A stretch of DNA of 64,000 nt. It comes from Perca fluviatilis. Taxonomy: Eukaryota > Chordata > Actinopteri > Perciformes > Percidae. A program made the translations under genes and the position numbers. How positions within the stretch are numbered: the first letter of the stretch is position 1; each line of letters opens with the position of its first letter. The notes below the pieces were generated by a model. That model had not been told where the DNA came from and made no database searches. It was given only the letters and a program-made list of their open reading frames with translations. The stretch covers positions 25,584,383 through 25,648,382 of the forward strand of contig NC_053119.1 of the NCBI RefSeq assembly GCF_010015445.1. Reading direction: 5' to 3'. This document shows positions 15,746 to 31,973 of the stretch, in pieces.

Positions 15746-16608
15746 TAGTTATTTGTATATCTCCAAGAACTGCCTCTGACATTCCTCTCAATGATTGAAA
15801 AAGCAGAAAGGAAAACCAAGTGACATTCAAAGCCGAATGCAGGTGGTTTCTTTAGATCAATAACAATGATAGGTCTTTTTGGGTACTTTGTGTGATGTGA
15901 GATACTAAGATCTTACACACTTCAAAGTGTTAGGATTACACTCTTTGCTTCTGTTAATCCCGGGAGTTAAATGACAAGAGCTGCCTGTCTTGTGTGTCTT
16001 GCATGCAACAGCGTGGGCCAAAAACTGTTACCGCCGGCAACAAAAACACAGGGGAGAGAAAGCAAAGCACTCTCCACCTGAGTCTAAATATTGACTCTGA
16101 GGTCTGTCACCGCATCCAGTTTTGCTTGACTGCTTATCACACAAGGACAGGGTGATTCAATGTGAAAGCGCTGCACTTCAAGGTAGCCATTAAAAAAGCA
16201 CAAACCAGAAACTGTTGAATCTGTGAATGTTGTTAATGCACACACAATCCTCATTTTTCACTCACTGATGAATACTCAGTGAAGCACAGTACCATAAGAA
16301 CAAACATCACCCAGAGCATTGTCTTGCACCTCAACGTGCAGTACAGGTACAGTACATCGGTCAGGTTTGAGGAGTGACAGAAATTGTGATGTGTTGTGTC
16401 GGTAGCACGGGAGCATGGCAACTGGTAGAAGGACTTCAGGATAACCTGAAGGTCTAGCATATGTGCATGTGTGTGTGGGGGTGTGGGGGTGTGGGGGTGT
16501 GTGTTTAAAAATAAAAAAGTGAAACTACTGTGACTACTGTCAGTAAAACTTAAGTCTCGCCACATACAGAGGTGCATGTTATAATATAATACAATGTGAA
16601 GAGACTCT

Positions 16609-16639
<31 letters not shown>

Positions 16640-16680
16640 ACAAACACACACACACAGACACACACACACACACACACACG
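16609..16680. repeat. (CA)n imperfect microsatellite
   Basis: CA run with AAAC and AGAC interruptions. A separate GTGTGGGG run lies at 16470-16503. Confidence 0.9.
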
Positions 16681-16779
16681 TTTCCATTTTGTGTGTCTTC
16701 CTTACACTTTTAAGAGAAGCACATTGTGCCTTTACAACTGCATTTATTTAACAGGTATTATACTTAGTACTTACTTTGT

Positions 16780-17120
16780 GAATACCTAAGCCTTAGGCTA
16801 ACATACAAACATAACCTTATAAAATGTAATGCATTGTCATAGATCAAATTAACCAACAGTACATAAAGTACTTAGAATTAGCAAAATCTCCAACTTCATC
16901 AGTAAAATGGTATTTATATCCAATAAAATATATATTAATTTAATACTCACACGGGGCATTTTCCCACAGATTGAGTACTTTTGATACTATAAGTACATTG
17001 GCTGATAATTCTTACGTAAGTAAGATTTTGAATGCAAAACTTTTACTTGAAATGGGGTATTTTTACACTGTGTCATTGCTTTTTTAAGTAAAGGACCTGA
17101 ATACTCCTTTTATCACTGTC
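16780..17120. repeat. Degraded copy of the GTACTT-rich repeat
   Basis: Inverted relative to 24565-25106. Words GAGTACTTTTGATACTATAAG and GGACCTGAATACTCCTTTTATCACTG-type end sequence correspond to its first part (inverse). Limits are approximate. Confidence 0.45.
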
Positions 17121-18146
17121 CTGTTCACATACTGCACCCAGTTCTTGTTACGTATCCGTACACACTAATGATGACCATTAACCCATTCAATATCATTACA
17201 GGCTTGCCTTTAACAAATTACAGCTTTACGATGTTTGAGTGAAATCTGTCTTCAGTGGTTTTACAGCATTCTTTAATTGGGCCAATGATACCTAATTACC
17301 CTCCGTACCCACATGTGACCCTTTTGTCCTATTAACTCTTCCAGAATGTGTTTGCTTGCTTATCTGAAAGTAATGTCATAGAAGAGCATCTACAATTGAA
17401 AGTGAAGTCAAATGTATACATGATGAGGCAGTCCACCTACAGTACAGTGCAGGTGAGTACACATACATCTCAAAATGGTCAGCAGATAGGAGCTGTCACT
17501 GAACAATAGAAGCAGGACTGAGGCCCAGCCAGTGCTGCAACTGCAGGGGATGCACACTGATAGTGGATGACCTGATAAAAAAAGAGACAGGGTGAGAGAG
17601 GGAGAAAAGGAAGACCTCCTACCAGCAAGGCCACACAGGATCAGCCACATTTTACTAATTCATCTGACCTCCAGTCAGCTTACGTCTGTGTTTGTTTGTT
17701 TGTTTGTTGGGGGGTTGGGGGGGATGCATCTAAATGCCAATGATAGCAGTGAACTGGCACGCCGCTCTCTGTTAGAACTTTGTCTGGTTTCATTTATTTG
17801 ACATACTGGGCACATAGATTGTTCAGTCCCTTGGCATCAGTGAATAAGGCTGAAATGGGATTACACAGTGACTTGTCTTCAACTCAGTCCTCCACCCTTT
17901 TTTTGTCTTTTTTGAGTCCTACTCTGGACCCGGCCCTTCTCTCAGGTCTATAGAGCCGTGCTGATGAGCCTGACTGGCCCAAACTCTTGGGGCCAGAAAT
18001 AATCTCTCTTTAGGAGGCTGAGAGGGTGAAGTGAGCCATAAGAACCCTCTCTGTCAGCTTTAACCGGCCAGCAGAAAGAAAAAGTCATAATTATAGTACT
18101 CTCTCTGGCTGGATTTAAATAAAGCTTCCTGGCTGGGCCCCTATAG

Positions 18147-18177
<31 letters not shown>

Positions 18178-18530
18178 CACACACTTCAATAAAGAGGCAC
18201 TAATCAATCAGGGTTCCCCTGCCACGGCTTCATTGGAGCCCCTATTTGAAAGAAGGACTGACAGCCCTCAACCTCCCAGTATTGTCAGACAAGACTGATT
18301 AGGCTTCTGACTGGCTACCTCAGCCACCAGCTAGAAAAGCATGGAGGTTAAAGGGTCTCCATTTGAAATCGACGTGCACTGAAAAGTTCTGGACACCTGC
18401 TTTTTAAAGTGATGCTTGTGTCTGCGGTTCTATCCTCCTTTTTTGTTATTGCAATTTGAGGGTAGCGCAGGGGAGAGGGAGAGGGAGAGAATTGTTTGAG
18501 AGAGTAAAAAAGGGGTGAGTGGGGTACTCT
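17121..18530. other. Intergenic, possible regulatory DNA
   Basis: No gene. The part at about 17940-18330 has balanced composition and dense short motifs (CATAATTATAG, TTTAAATAAAGC, TAATCAATCA), unlike the surrounding repeats; it may be a conserved noncoding element. This is only an impression from composition. Confidence 0.3.
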
Positions 18531-19955
<1,425 letters not shown>

Positions 19956-20008
<53 letters not shown>

Positions 20009-20036
20009 CGTGCGTGTGTGTGTGTGTGTGTGTGTG
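19956..20036. repeat. (GT)n microsatellite with GCGT interruptions
   Basis: GT run with three GCGT units, then an A run and a GA run (20050-20068). It leads into paralogous segment copy 1. Confidence 0.95.
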
Positions 20037-20049
20037 GAAAAAAAAAAAC

Positions 20050-20296
20050 AGAGAGAGAGAGAGAGAGATGGAGCGTATGCCTGTGGAACCCTTTTAGGAA
20101 GAAAGAAAACATTGCACACATCTTTCAGTCTGTTACTTTTTTGTCCAGAAGGGAAATGTTATGCTGTTCTGACCTACCACTATCATATTATTTTTGGGAT
20201 TTATGTTGGCTGATATAATAATAATAAAATAATTATTGATTTTAGTTTTTGAATGGATTATAAATACTAAGGCTTCAATCAGGCTATCTTGTTCCC

Positions 20297-20298
<2 letters not shown>
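20050..20298. repeat. Paralogous ~250-bp segment, copy 1
   Basis: Shares GATGGAGCGTATGCCTGTGG, TTATGCTGTTCTGACCTACC with ACTATCATATTATTTT, and TTCAATCAGG/TTGTTCCCAA with 30965-31213, in the same order and orientation. Each copy follows a GT microsatellite. No coding potential. Confidence 0.75.

Positions 20299-20299
<1 letters not shown>

Positions 20300-20347
<48 letters not shown>
20300..20347. repeat. (GA)n microsatellite
   Basis: GA run with one ATAG interruption, at the far end of paralogous segment copy 1. Confidence 0.95.
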
Positions 20348-20689
20348 ACTGCAAATAACATCCATCTCAACATCTCATTTGATCCCATTCCGAGTCACAA
20401 AAACGTATTTTCTAAAAACACGTGCAACAGTTTCCAGTTTCTTTTCAGTTGCTCTAATGCAAATCAGCTCTATGTAATCATGCATGAGTTAGGAGTGGCG
20501 CACAGTGGGGGGATCTCCCTGTTTCAAGATATTGACATCTTTAAAATCCCTAAAAGAGCATAGGTTCATTAAGTAGATAAGAATAAGAAAAGTAGCAATA
20601 CACATCATAAATATAAAATAAATACTTAGTTAAATAACGTAATCAATTGTGCAACAACTCATGGTTATACTGTAAATTTTACTATTGTA

Positions 20690-20960
20690 TTGTTATTTCC
20701 GATGCATTAGGCAGCCTGTAGCAGGTCAAGGTGGAGCCAATTTAAACTGCTTCATTGTTGGTTGGTTTAATAGATGAAAATGCATATTTAATAAGATGAT
20801 CTAAGTTTTTTTTATGTAAAAACTGAATCTGCAAAGTAACTGCATGTAATGGATACAAAAAGAGATCAAAGTAGGTATAAGAAATATTTTGAAGGGAAAT
20901 AATATCCAAATATGATATGAATAAAATTTGGCCAACATCAAAGCTGTGAAACCAGAGCAA
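20690..20960. repeat. Degraded partial copy of the GTACTT-rich repeat
   Basis: GATGCATTAGGCAGCCTGTA followed by GGTCAAGGTGGAGCC matches the middle of 24565-25106 (GATGCATTTAGATG, GGTTAAGGTGGAG) in the same orientation. Both termini are missing. Confidence 0.4.
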
Positions 20961-21344
20961 TCACACAAAACTTAACTGGGGTTTAACATTACTGAACCAC
21001 CTTCACTTGATTTCTTTTTTGTATCCTAATCCTGCATGTGCTATCATGTTTCCATTCAGAGTCCTGACACAAACCTTTCATGACCAGAATCAAGTGTACA
21101 CTAAGCTTTGATACCATAAAGAAGGCCCTTCTATTGTATCGTGCAGAGATATTCACAATACATATAAAAGAAAATATCTAAGTGTCCTACTGTCTGTCTG
21201 AATGGAACAATAGGAGAATAAGGCATGGGATCCGAAGCTGAGGGCGATGCGTGTCAGAGGCTGATGAAGCCATGGTGTGTCACTGTCAACAGGTTCTGCA
21301 GGGGCAGGCTGCAACCTGCTGAGGACCCTAGGACAAAACTCAGC

Positions 21345-22192
<848 letters not shown>

Positions 22193-22256
22193 CCGACATG
22201 CCGCAACTCCGACATGCTTCTATTCAGACATGCCGCTATTCCGACATGCTGCTATT
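22193..22256 (+). repeat. 16-bp tandem repeat, four units
   Basis: Four units of the type CCGACATGCYGCTATT (22193, 22209, 22225, 22241). The array joins the telomere-like CCCTAA run at 22257 without any spacer. Confidence 0.85.
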
Positions 22257-22287
22257 CCCTAACCCTAACCCCTAACCCTAACCCTAA
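22257..22287. repeat. Interstitial telomere-like CCCTAA repeat
   Basis: Five CCCTAA units with one extra C between units 2 and 3. Too short to be a telomere; an interstitial tract. Confidence 0.85.
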
Positions 22288-22522
22288 TGAAAACAAAAAT
22301 TGTCGGAGTGGTGGGACGTTTGAAAACAATGGAAGTGCCGCCACTCAGACAATTAGACGTCAATGTCGGAGTGGGGGTATGTCGGAATGGATGGCGGAAC
22401 CCGTCTCTATCAAGGTGATTGGGCCCCAAAACCCCAACTTCTGTTTGTTTGTTTTGTTTTCCTCAAGACCGCAGAGGGTGGGAGAGGTTTTTTTTTCTTG
22501 TTCAATTTGTGTTTATCTGTTC

Positions 22523-23645
22523 TAATTCAATTCAATTCAATTCAATTTTATTTATAGTATTAAATCATAAAAATAGTTATCTCAGGACACTTTACAGATA
22601 GAGTAGGTCTAGACCACACTCTATAATTTACAAAGACCAAACAATTCCAGTAATTCCCCCAAGAGCAAGCATTTAGTGCGACAGTGGCGAGGAAAAACTC
22701 CTTTTAGGAAGAAACCTTGGGACTCAGGCTCTTGGTAGGCGGTGTCTGATGGGGGTGTGATGAACAGTGGCAATAATAGTCACAATAAAGATACTGGAAC
22801 AATGACCAGAAATAGTAGTTGTAGTAGTTCATGGCATAGCAGGGCACAGCAGAGCATAGCAGGGCGTAGCAGGACGTAGTAGGACACAGTAGGACATAGC
22901 AGGGCACTGCAGAGCGTAGCAGGGTGTAACAGGGCATAGCAGGGCGCAGTGCAGGACCACCGGGACAGCTGCAACCATGATTTAGGTGCCAACCTAGTCC
23001 AAGTAAACTGCTATACACCCTTCCCCGCCGGTCTAGGCGAATGCTGCAACTCCTTACTCCATAACTATAAGCTTTATCAAAGAGGAGAGTTTTAAGTTTA
23101 CTTTTAAATGTGGTGACGGTGTATGCCTCCCGAACACAGACCGGGAGCTGGTTCCACAGGAGAGGAGCCTGGTAGCTGAAGGCTCTGGCTCCCATTCTAC
23201 TTTTAAAGACTCTAGGAACCACAAGTAACTTTGCATTCTGTGAGCGCAGTGCTCTAGTAGGACAATAAGGTACTATGAGCTCTTCTAGATATGTTGGTGC
23301 TTGTCCATTTAGAGCTTTGTAGGTCAGGAGAAGGATTTTAAATTCAATCCTGGTTTTTACAGGAAGGCAATGCAGAGAAGCTAATACAAGAGAAATATGA
23401 TCTCTTTTCTTAGTTCTTGTCAGAACACGCGCTGCAGCATTCTGGATCAGCTGGAGAGTTTTAAGGGACTTATTCGGGCAACCTGATAGTAAGGAATTAC
23501 AGAAGTCCAGCCTGGAAGTAACAAATGCATGGACTAGTTTTTCAGCATCGTATTGTGACAGGATGTGCCTAATTTTGGCAATGTTACGATGATGATGAAA
23601 AAAGGCTGTTTGTTTTAAGTGCCCAATTAGAAGCACTTTTCCAGT
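22523..23645 (-). pseudogene. 5'-truncated non-LTR retrotransposon (L2-type LINE), 3' part
   Basis: On the minus strand 22704-23636 is open. It encodes the reverse transcriptase tail: VTSRLDFCNSLLSGCPNKSL, LQLIQNAAARVLTRTKKRDH, LPVKTRIEFKILLLTYKALN, and SYQAPLLWNQLPVCVREA, which is standard for teleost L2-like LINEs. Coding similarity ends near FKSKLKTLLFDKAYS (about 23060); the remaining open codons are translated 3' UTR. The 3' end has four AATTC units (about 22524-22543) before TTTTATTTATAG. The palm domain is missing, so it is non-autonomous. Confidence 0.8.
22835..22954. repeat. 10-bp minisatellite in the LINE 3' UTR
   Basis: About 12 units of CATAGCAGGG and variants (CGTAGCAGGA, CACAGCAGAG). 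It lies within the 3' untranslated part of the LINE at 22523-23645. Confidence 0.85.
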
Positions 23646-24564
23646 GATGGCTGAGCGTAATGCGCAGCCTCAAACTGAGCTTGACGACGTAGATGCGACG
23701 TGAGCAACCTGTCTGAAATTTGTAAGTCTTCTGGTAGCTACACCAAGAGAAATCTGAATCATTCCGAATCTTGAAAAGATGGAGAGTGTGAGTAGGAGCT
23801 GTCCACGAGCGTAGGAGCAGGAGCAAAACGTTGCTGAAATATGCTTTCATGGACTCTCTGTGGGCTTCTCCCTTGACTGTATGCTTCCACGTACGGTAAT
23901 TTCTCTACTGTGCGACAGAAAGTTGCGCGTTTATGACAATCGTCATATGGCAATTATGGCAATCGTTAGCCTATTTTTACAAAAACGTCTGCTACGGGGC
24001 CATAATATGAGCTACAAGGTAATGGAGCCTTTTATACATCGCGTATTTCTTTAGAAATAAACAATGGATAAATAGAGTCTTTAAACGCTTCAGATGTAAA
24101 GTTATTCGCTGTCAAAGTGACGCCAAAATGAATGGGAGTCAATGGAATGTTAGCAGAAGGTGATGGCTTGTTAGCCTCAGAATCTCCCCATAGGAGGTAC
24201 GCTTTCCGGATGCTCGCTTACCCCTTTGAGTGCGAGTAGGGTCAATCGTTCCACACTGAACTTTTTGAAGGTTTTTAGGGGGTCATCCGGGTACTTTCAG
24301 TGCACTGACTTTTTGCGTTATCTACACTATATACTTAAAACTAAGTGTTTGAAGTGTGCAAGTAGGCAGTTTGAGACACAGCCCTGGTCTCCTGGGTGAA
24401 ATTTGGCGCTCTTATAATTTGTCACCTGACTTCCTGCTTTGCTCACGTCATAGGCCACTAGAGGGCGCCACCACTAAAAACACAAATATGAGTCATAATT
24501 GCTGCTTGAACAAACAACTTCTGTGGGCGTTTTAATTAGTGTTGTTCCATTAAAGGGCTATTAA
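23646..24564. other. Intergenic, repeat-like but unassigned
   Basis: Between the second LINE and the GTACTT repeat. Short frames near 23760-24054 have no recognisable product. Confidence 0.45.
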
Positions 24565-25106
24565 GGTGGAAGAAGTATTCAAATCACTAACTGATACACT
24601 ATAGAAATACTCAATTACAAGTAAAAATCCTGCTTTCAAAATGTCACTTTAGTACAAGTACAAAATCAGCTAAATGTACTCAAAGTATCAAAAGTAAACA
24701 TATTTGTTCGTCAGAGTGATCCCTGTCAGTGTTATATTTATTTATAACATTATATTACTGGACTATTATTATTGATGCATTTAGATGTAAACAGTACTTT
24801 AATGTTATAGCTGGTTAAGGTGGAGATCATTTCAAAGGCTTTATATAGTTTTGGGAGTTAAATTCATAACACATCATTATATTTTATATACTGACATATA
24901 CAAGTTTGGTTTGTAAAATCCTGATCTGAAATGTAACTACAGATGTCAAATAAAGAGGAAATGCCTCTCTGATGTGATGTATAAATAGCACACAATTAAA
25001 ATACTTAAATAAAGTAAGAATAGCTCAAAATTGTACTTGTAATTGTACTAATACTCAAGTACAGTACTTGAGTAAATGTACTGTACTTAGTTACATTCCA
25101 CCACTG
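24565..25106. repeat. GTACTT-rich dispersed repeat, best copy
   Basis: Runs from GGTGGAAGAAGTATTCAAAT to TAGTTACATTCCACCACTG, with ends that are partly inverse (GGTGGAA and TTCCACC). Inside are repeated AAGTACT/TCAAGTA words. Probably a nonautonomous DNA transposon common in fish; the class is uncertain. Weaker relatives lie at 16780-17120 and 20690-20960. Confidence 0.65.
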
Positions 25107-27239
25107 CTATTAAGGCTTCTGCTTGATCTATTATGGCTTGGATTGTATCTCATTTGTGCGTCACTATGGACAAAAGCGTCTGCCAAATGAATGAATGTAA
25201 ATGTATAAATGTAAAAAGATTTTGGGGATATGTGACAGGTGTGTCAGTCTGTTACATTTCAACTGTGATGGTTTCTTTTTTAGTTTTATACAGTCTATGT
25301 TTCGGTAGCAGCTCCAGTTCATGGCCCCATCATTGTGTCCATCATCATCGCTCCTACAGCTAACCTTAGACATCAGCTCCAGCTCGGCTCTTCCTTCCCA
25401 TTCCGCCCACACAAGTACAAAAAAACCTCTCCCTCTCTAGCTCTGGACAAGCAGCCCACTCCAGGCTGCAGGCTGTAGTCTCTCTGAACCATCATTACAG
25501 TCATTAGGCAAGAATAAGCTCTGTATCACAGGAGTCCACCAGCATCCAGTTTAACCCAGCACAATTAGCACATCCGTTGGAGTAGAATTACCCTGTAAAA
25601 TGAGAATGCTCTGGACAAAAGAGAGTTGGAGTTGAAAAAAGAGGCTAAGTGTGAGGGAAAGGGGGAGAGAGGAGGAGAGGAGAAGTAAGGGAGGACAGGG
25701 AGAGATTAAAATTGTTTGAATTGGGTCCACGCTCGCCCCATTCATTTGGTATTCTGTTCAAATCAGGGCTTTTGTTCCGCCTGGCGTAAAGTAGTGTCAA
25801 TCATCTCGACCCGGTTTTGTAGAATGGGGAAATTTATTATGAATTTGCTCCTGCAAATAATGAGGACTACCCCCTGCCTGCTCTCTCTTTTCCCTCCTCC
25901 TTCTCCCCCCAAGCCACCTCTCCTCTCTCCCCTTTGCCTCTAGCCCCATATCAATGCTGCAGAATAGGCAATAGAAAGTGAAGTTAGCAATCTCAGGGCC
26001 ACTCGCACTCTGGACCCACATCAAAGTGACAGAGACGTCCAATCAGATTTGTCTTACAGGCATTACATGATGAATATGGTGCGGCCGTAGCACAAAAGCG
26101 CCTTTGTGTCTCCTCCGAGCAGAGACTATTCACAGCCCGCCACAGCCAGCCAGAGTGGAAGTAAATGGCCAAAAGGGCCCAGGCCAAAAAAAAAAGCACC
26201 CAAACTTGTGCAGCACAATGGCCCATGCAAATCACAGCCCCCACCACCTCCACCCTACCTCTTCCATCCCTACACCCCTCAGGCCCTGAGTTTGGTTCCT
26301 CCTCTGCTGGGTCTTCTGAAGTTTAGGGCCTATTCACACACATACAGAGGTGTCAGTTAAAAGTGCTGAGCTGAACGCATTCAAAATGTTCATTTGAAAA
26401 GAGAAAGATTTCTTTTTTTAGAAAGATAGAAGAAAAACACAAGTCGAATGACTGACTTTTTTGTCAGAAAGTAAGAGTGACTTGGCGGTTGTGGGCAAGG
26501 CTTCTATTTAGTAAGACTTTTGCTGTGGAGAAGAGGATTTCCAGCGCACAGGAGGGGCCCTGTGATATTTGCTTGCGTTGAGAGAAACGATAAAACAAAA
26601 TGTGATAGGCACAGAGAAATGACTTATAATGATCCACATATACTCCTTTAAAACAGTGATGAACATTAAAACTCAGTGCATGACTCTGATTCTAACAATT
26701 GAACATCATCATCAGATATTCAGTGCAATGGGTAACCCATTAAGGTACATCTCCCACTCTGGGAATGGAAAACATTAATAATTAAGTCTGAATGTAAATC
26801 CCAGAAACTAAATTATCAAGAATGTTCCGTTTAAGGGGCCTACTTCATCACAGAAGATAGCCACATCTGCATTGGTTCAAATATCAGGTTTTGCTGTGCT
26901 CCTGCCGTGCTTGCATTTTTAAGAAATTCTGACAAACAAAAGGTCTTGCTCTATGAAGAAGACTCTCTAGTGAGAAAAAAAAAGCTTAGGCGGCATTCAC
27001 AGCACACAAAACTCACTACATTTCGTGAGGGAAGAGACTTAAAGCTTTAAATCAAAAAGGCCTTCATTATCAACGCTCAGAACAATGTGACCTGTAGTGA
27101 CCGATCATAACTTCTATCAGGGGAAAAAAGGAGGAGCAGCAGTAGTGATTAGTGCAAAATACTAGTGCGTCCATAGTGGCACTAAAATCTGGGACCTACG
27201 CAATCAATAGCTGAAGGTCAACAGATTTGTCTCTGAAAA

Positions 27240-27240
<1 letters not shown>
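25107..27240. other. Intergenic, possible regulatory DNA
   Basis: No gene. The part at about 25690-25880 (for example GGGGAAATTTATTATGAATT and CTGCAAATAATGAGG) is unique and motif-dense. A C-rich stretch at 26230-26300 gives spurious proline-rich frames. Confidence 0.35.

Positions 27241-27333
<93 letters not shown>
27241..27333. repeat. (TG)n microsatellite, about 93 bp
   Basis: Pure TG run. Confidence 0.95.
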
Positions 27334-27334
<1 letters not shown>

Positions 27335-28155
27335 TACTCCAAATCAGTTCAGCCTGTTTTCTGTCTACGTTAAATATAAATGTGTCTGTGCCTCGGCTTA
27401 AACATTAACACCTCTGTAAGCATTGCTCAAGGTTGTGCACCATCTCTCCATTCATCTACATCACTCCTCTGTCTCATCCCCCCTTTGTCTGAACCATATT
27501 TATCGTATTCACATCTTCAAAGCTGCGGCTCAGTATTTCACAGAGCAACTGTAGGTTTGCACGTTGTTTATATTATTTGCATTAGTTGAAAATCTTTCTG
27601 CAAAAAAAAAAAAGGTTAATTGTTTCAAAGTAGCTGTATTCAATTTCGCTGCTGTGGAAAACGTTCACGTCAAGTTGTTGTTAAAAAGCAATTTGTTATG
27701 AGTGTAAGGTTTTGTATTGATTCTGTTCTGCATAGTAAAATGAAATAAAATACTTGATTGATTTGTAATTATATGTGTTTTTTTTAAAGGATCAGATACA
27801 TTGATGGGTGTGATTGTGGTCTGAAGTAATTCATAGCAAGAAAATGGCTTCTTGCTATGCATTGCCATTACTTATGGTTTCCCCATATTATAAGCCCAGT
27901 AGGTGACTTTTAACTCTAGTCTGTCTCTGATGCACCTGTTGCTCTGCAGGCAGATGTGGCTCTGAGCTGTGATTGGATGAGCCATGCACTCACATCTTCC
28001 AAGTCCACTGTTGTTTTACACAAGGTGAAACTTAACAGGTCAAGTTGTATTAACACAGAGCAGTAAGTTTATGCAGTAGACAAATCAAGTCATTAAAATA
28101 AGCATGTTAAAGCTTTAGTGCATAACTTTTTTACAATAATGAACGTCCGTTACAT
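27334..28155. other. Intergenic, no gene seen
   Basis: AT-rich unique sequence between a GT tract and MITE copy 2. Nothing recognised. Confidence 0.5.
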
Positions 28156-28494
28156 TTAAAGGTCCCATGACATGGTGCTCTTTGGATGTTTTTATATAGA
28201 CCTTAGTGGTCCCCTAATACTGTATCTGAAGTCTCTTTCCCGAAATTCAGCCTTAGTGCAGAATTACAGCCACTAGAGCCACTAGAGCCTTGCTCCTTAT
28301 GACCTCATAAGGAGCAAGATTCCAGATCGGCCCATCTGAGCTTTCATTTTCTCAAAGGCAGAGCAGGATACCCAGGGCTCGGTTTACACCTATCGCCATT
28401 TCTAGCCACTGGAGGACCATAGGCAGGCTGGGGGAACTCATATTAATGTTAAAAAAACTCATAAAGTGAAATTTTCATGCCACGGGACCTTTAA
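28156..28494. mobile_element. TTAA-flanked MITE, inverted and internally deleted copy 2
   Basis: Same family as 2200-2728, in opposite orientation. Both TTAA ends and terminal repeats are intact, but about 190 bp of the interior is missing, mainly the segment following the CCTTATGACCTCATAAGG palindrome. Short derivatives with intact ends are typical of MITE families. Confidence 0.85.
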
Positions 28495-30955
<2,461 letters not shown>

Positions 30956-30964
30956 CTGTGTCAT

Positions 30965-31213
30965 AGAGAGAGAGATGGAGCGTATGCCTGTGGCACACTT
31001 TTTGGTAGCCTATGAGAAAGAAAGAAAACATCCTACACATCATCAAGTCCATGGAGTTATGCTGTTCTGACCTACCACTATCATATTATTTTCGTTTTTG
31101 GATTAATGTTGGCTAATATAATAATAACAAATAATAAAACAATTTGAATTGTAAAATGAATTGATTAAAAATAGCCTACTAAGCCTTCAATCAGTCTCTC
31201 TTGTTCCCAATTT
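30965..31213. repeat. Paralogous ~250-bp segment, copy 2
   Basis: Partner of 20050-20298, about 10.9 kb away. Similarity starts in the GT/GA repeat and stops at TTGTTCCCAA. Flanks outside these points are unrelated. Either a local duplication or two copies of an unrecognised repeat. Confidence 0.75.
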
Positions 31214-31868
31214 TTCACTCCCACAGAGAGCACCGGGTGAAATTAAACTCGTTATTTCTTGTTCTGCCTCGCTGAATTTGGCATGTGTTTAATTACAATA
31301 GAAGATCTTCCATAATTGGCATAATGAGGCGCAAAGGGGCACACAATAGTGCTCACAATGTGGTGTTGTGCTCCCCATTTCGCAGGCGATGGATTTTTTT
31401 GGTTGGGCTGTGTGCGCCATGAAAAACACAGTTGGGGATACAACTAGTCTACAACCCCAGGTTTTATTTAGATTGATCTCAATCGGGCAATAAGAATTTT
31501 GACCCCTCTCATTGTCTTGCTGACTTTCCCCGGGCCGTATTTCAAAGGGTGTCTATACCCTTTGAGAGGAGTGAATTGCACCCCTTCTCCCAACCCTTTT
31601 TTTCTCTCCCTCCGCTCCAGGCCCTCTGGGCTAAAAGCGGAGTACGCAAAAGAAACAATGCAATGCATGAAACGTAATATTAATCTCCCTGTCCTGAATG
31701 CAGACAAAGCTCTGTAGAAGGTGCACGTCTATAATGGTTATTGAGTGTTCACCCAGCTGCGCAATTTTCCCCCGTGTGCCCAAGCAAGTCGGGAAAAGGT
31801 CATGCAGGGGCTTTGAATAGAAAAGAAGCTCCCTAGTTTGCTCAATTACCGCCTCACTCACCCCCCCC

Positions 31869-31876
<8 letters not shown>
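31214..31876. other. Intergenic, possible ascl1b enhancer DNA
   Basis: Unique sequence with TTTAATTACAATAG, CCATAATTGGCATAATGAGG and an E-box CAGCTG (near 31756), between the paralogous segment and the ascl1b 3' end. Candidate regulatory element by motif content and position. Confidence 0.35.

Positions 31877-31930
<54 letters not shown>
31877..31930. repeat. (CA)n microsatellite
   Basis: CA run of about 54 bp, preceded by a C run and CT units, just past the ascl1b poly(A) signal. Confidence 0.95.
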
Positions 31931-31931
<1 letters not shown>

Positions 31932-31973
31932 CAGCTGAAGAACCAAACTAGGTATAATATAAATAGATTCATC

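Noticed and set aside
22835..22954. CRISPR-like array
   Set aside because: 10-bp head-to-tail units without spacers in an animal genome; it is a minisatellite.
22704..23060. C-terminal extension of the LINE frame (Cys/Tyr/Leu-rich)
   Set aside because: Translated 3' UTR including a 10-bp minisatellite, not protein.
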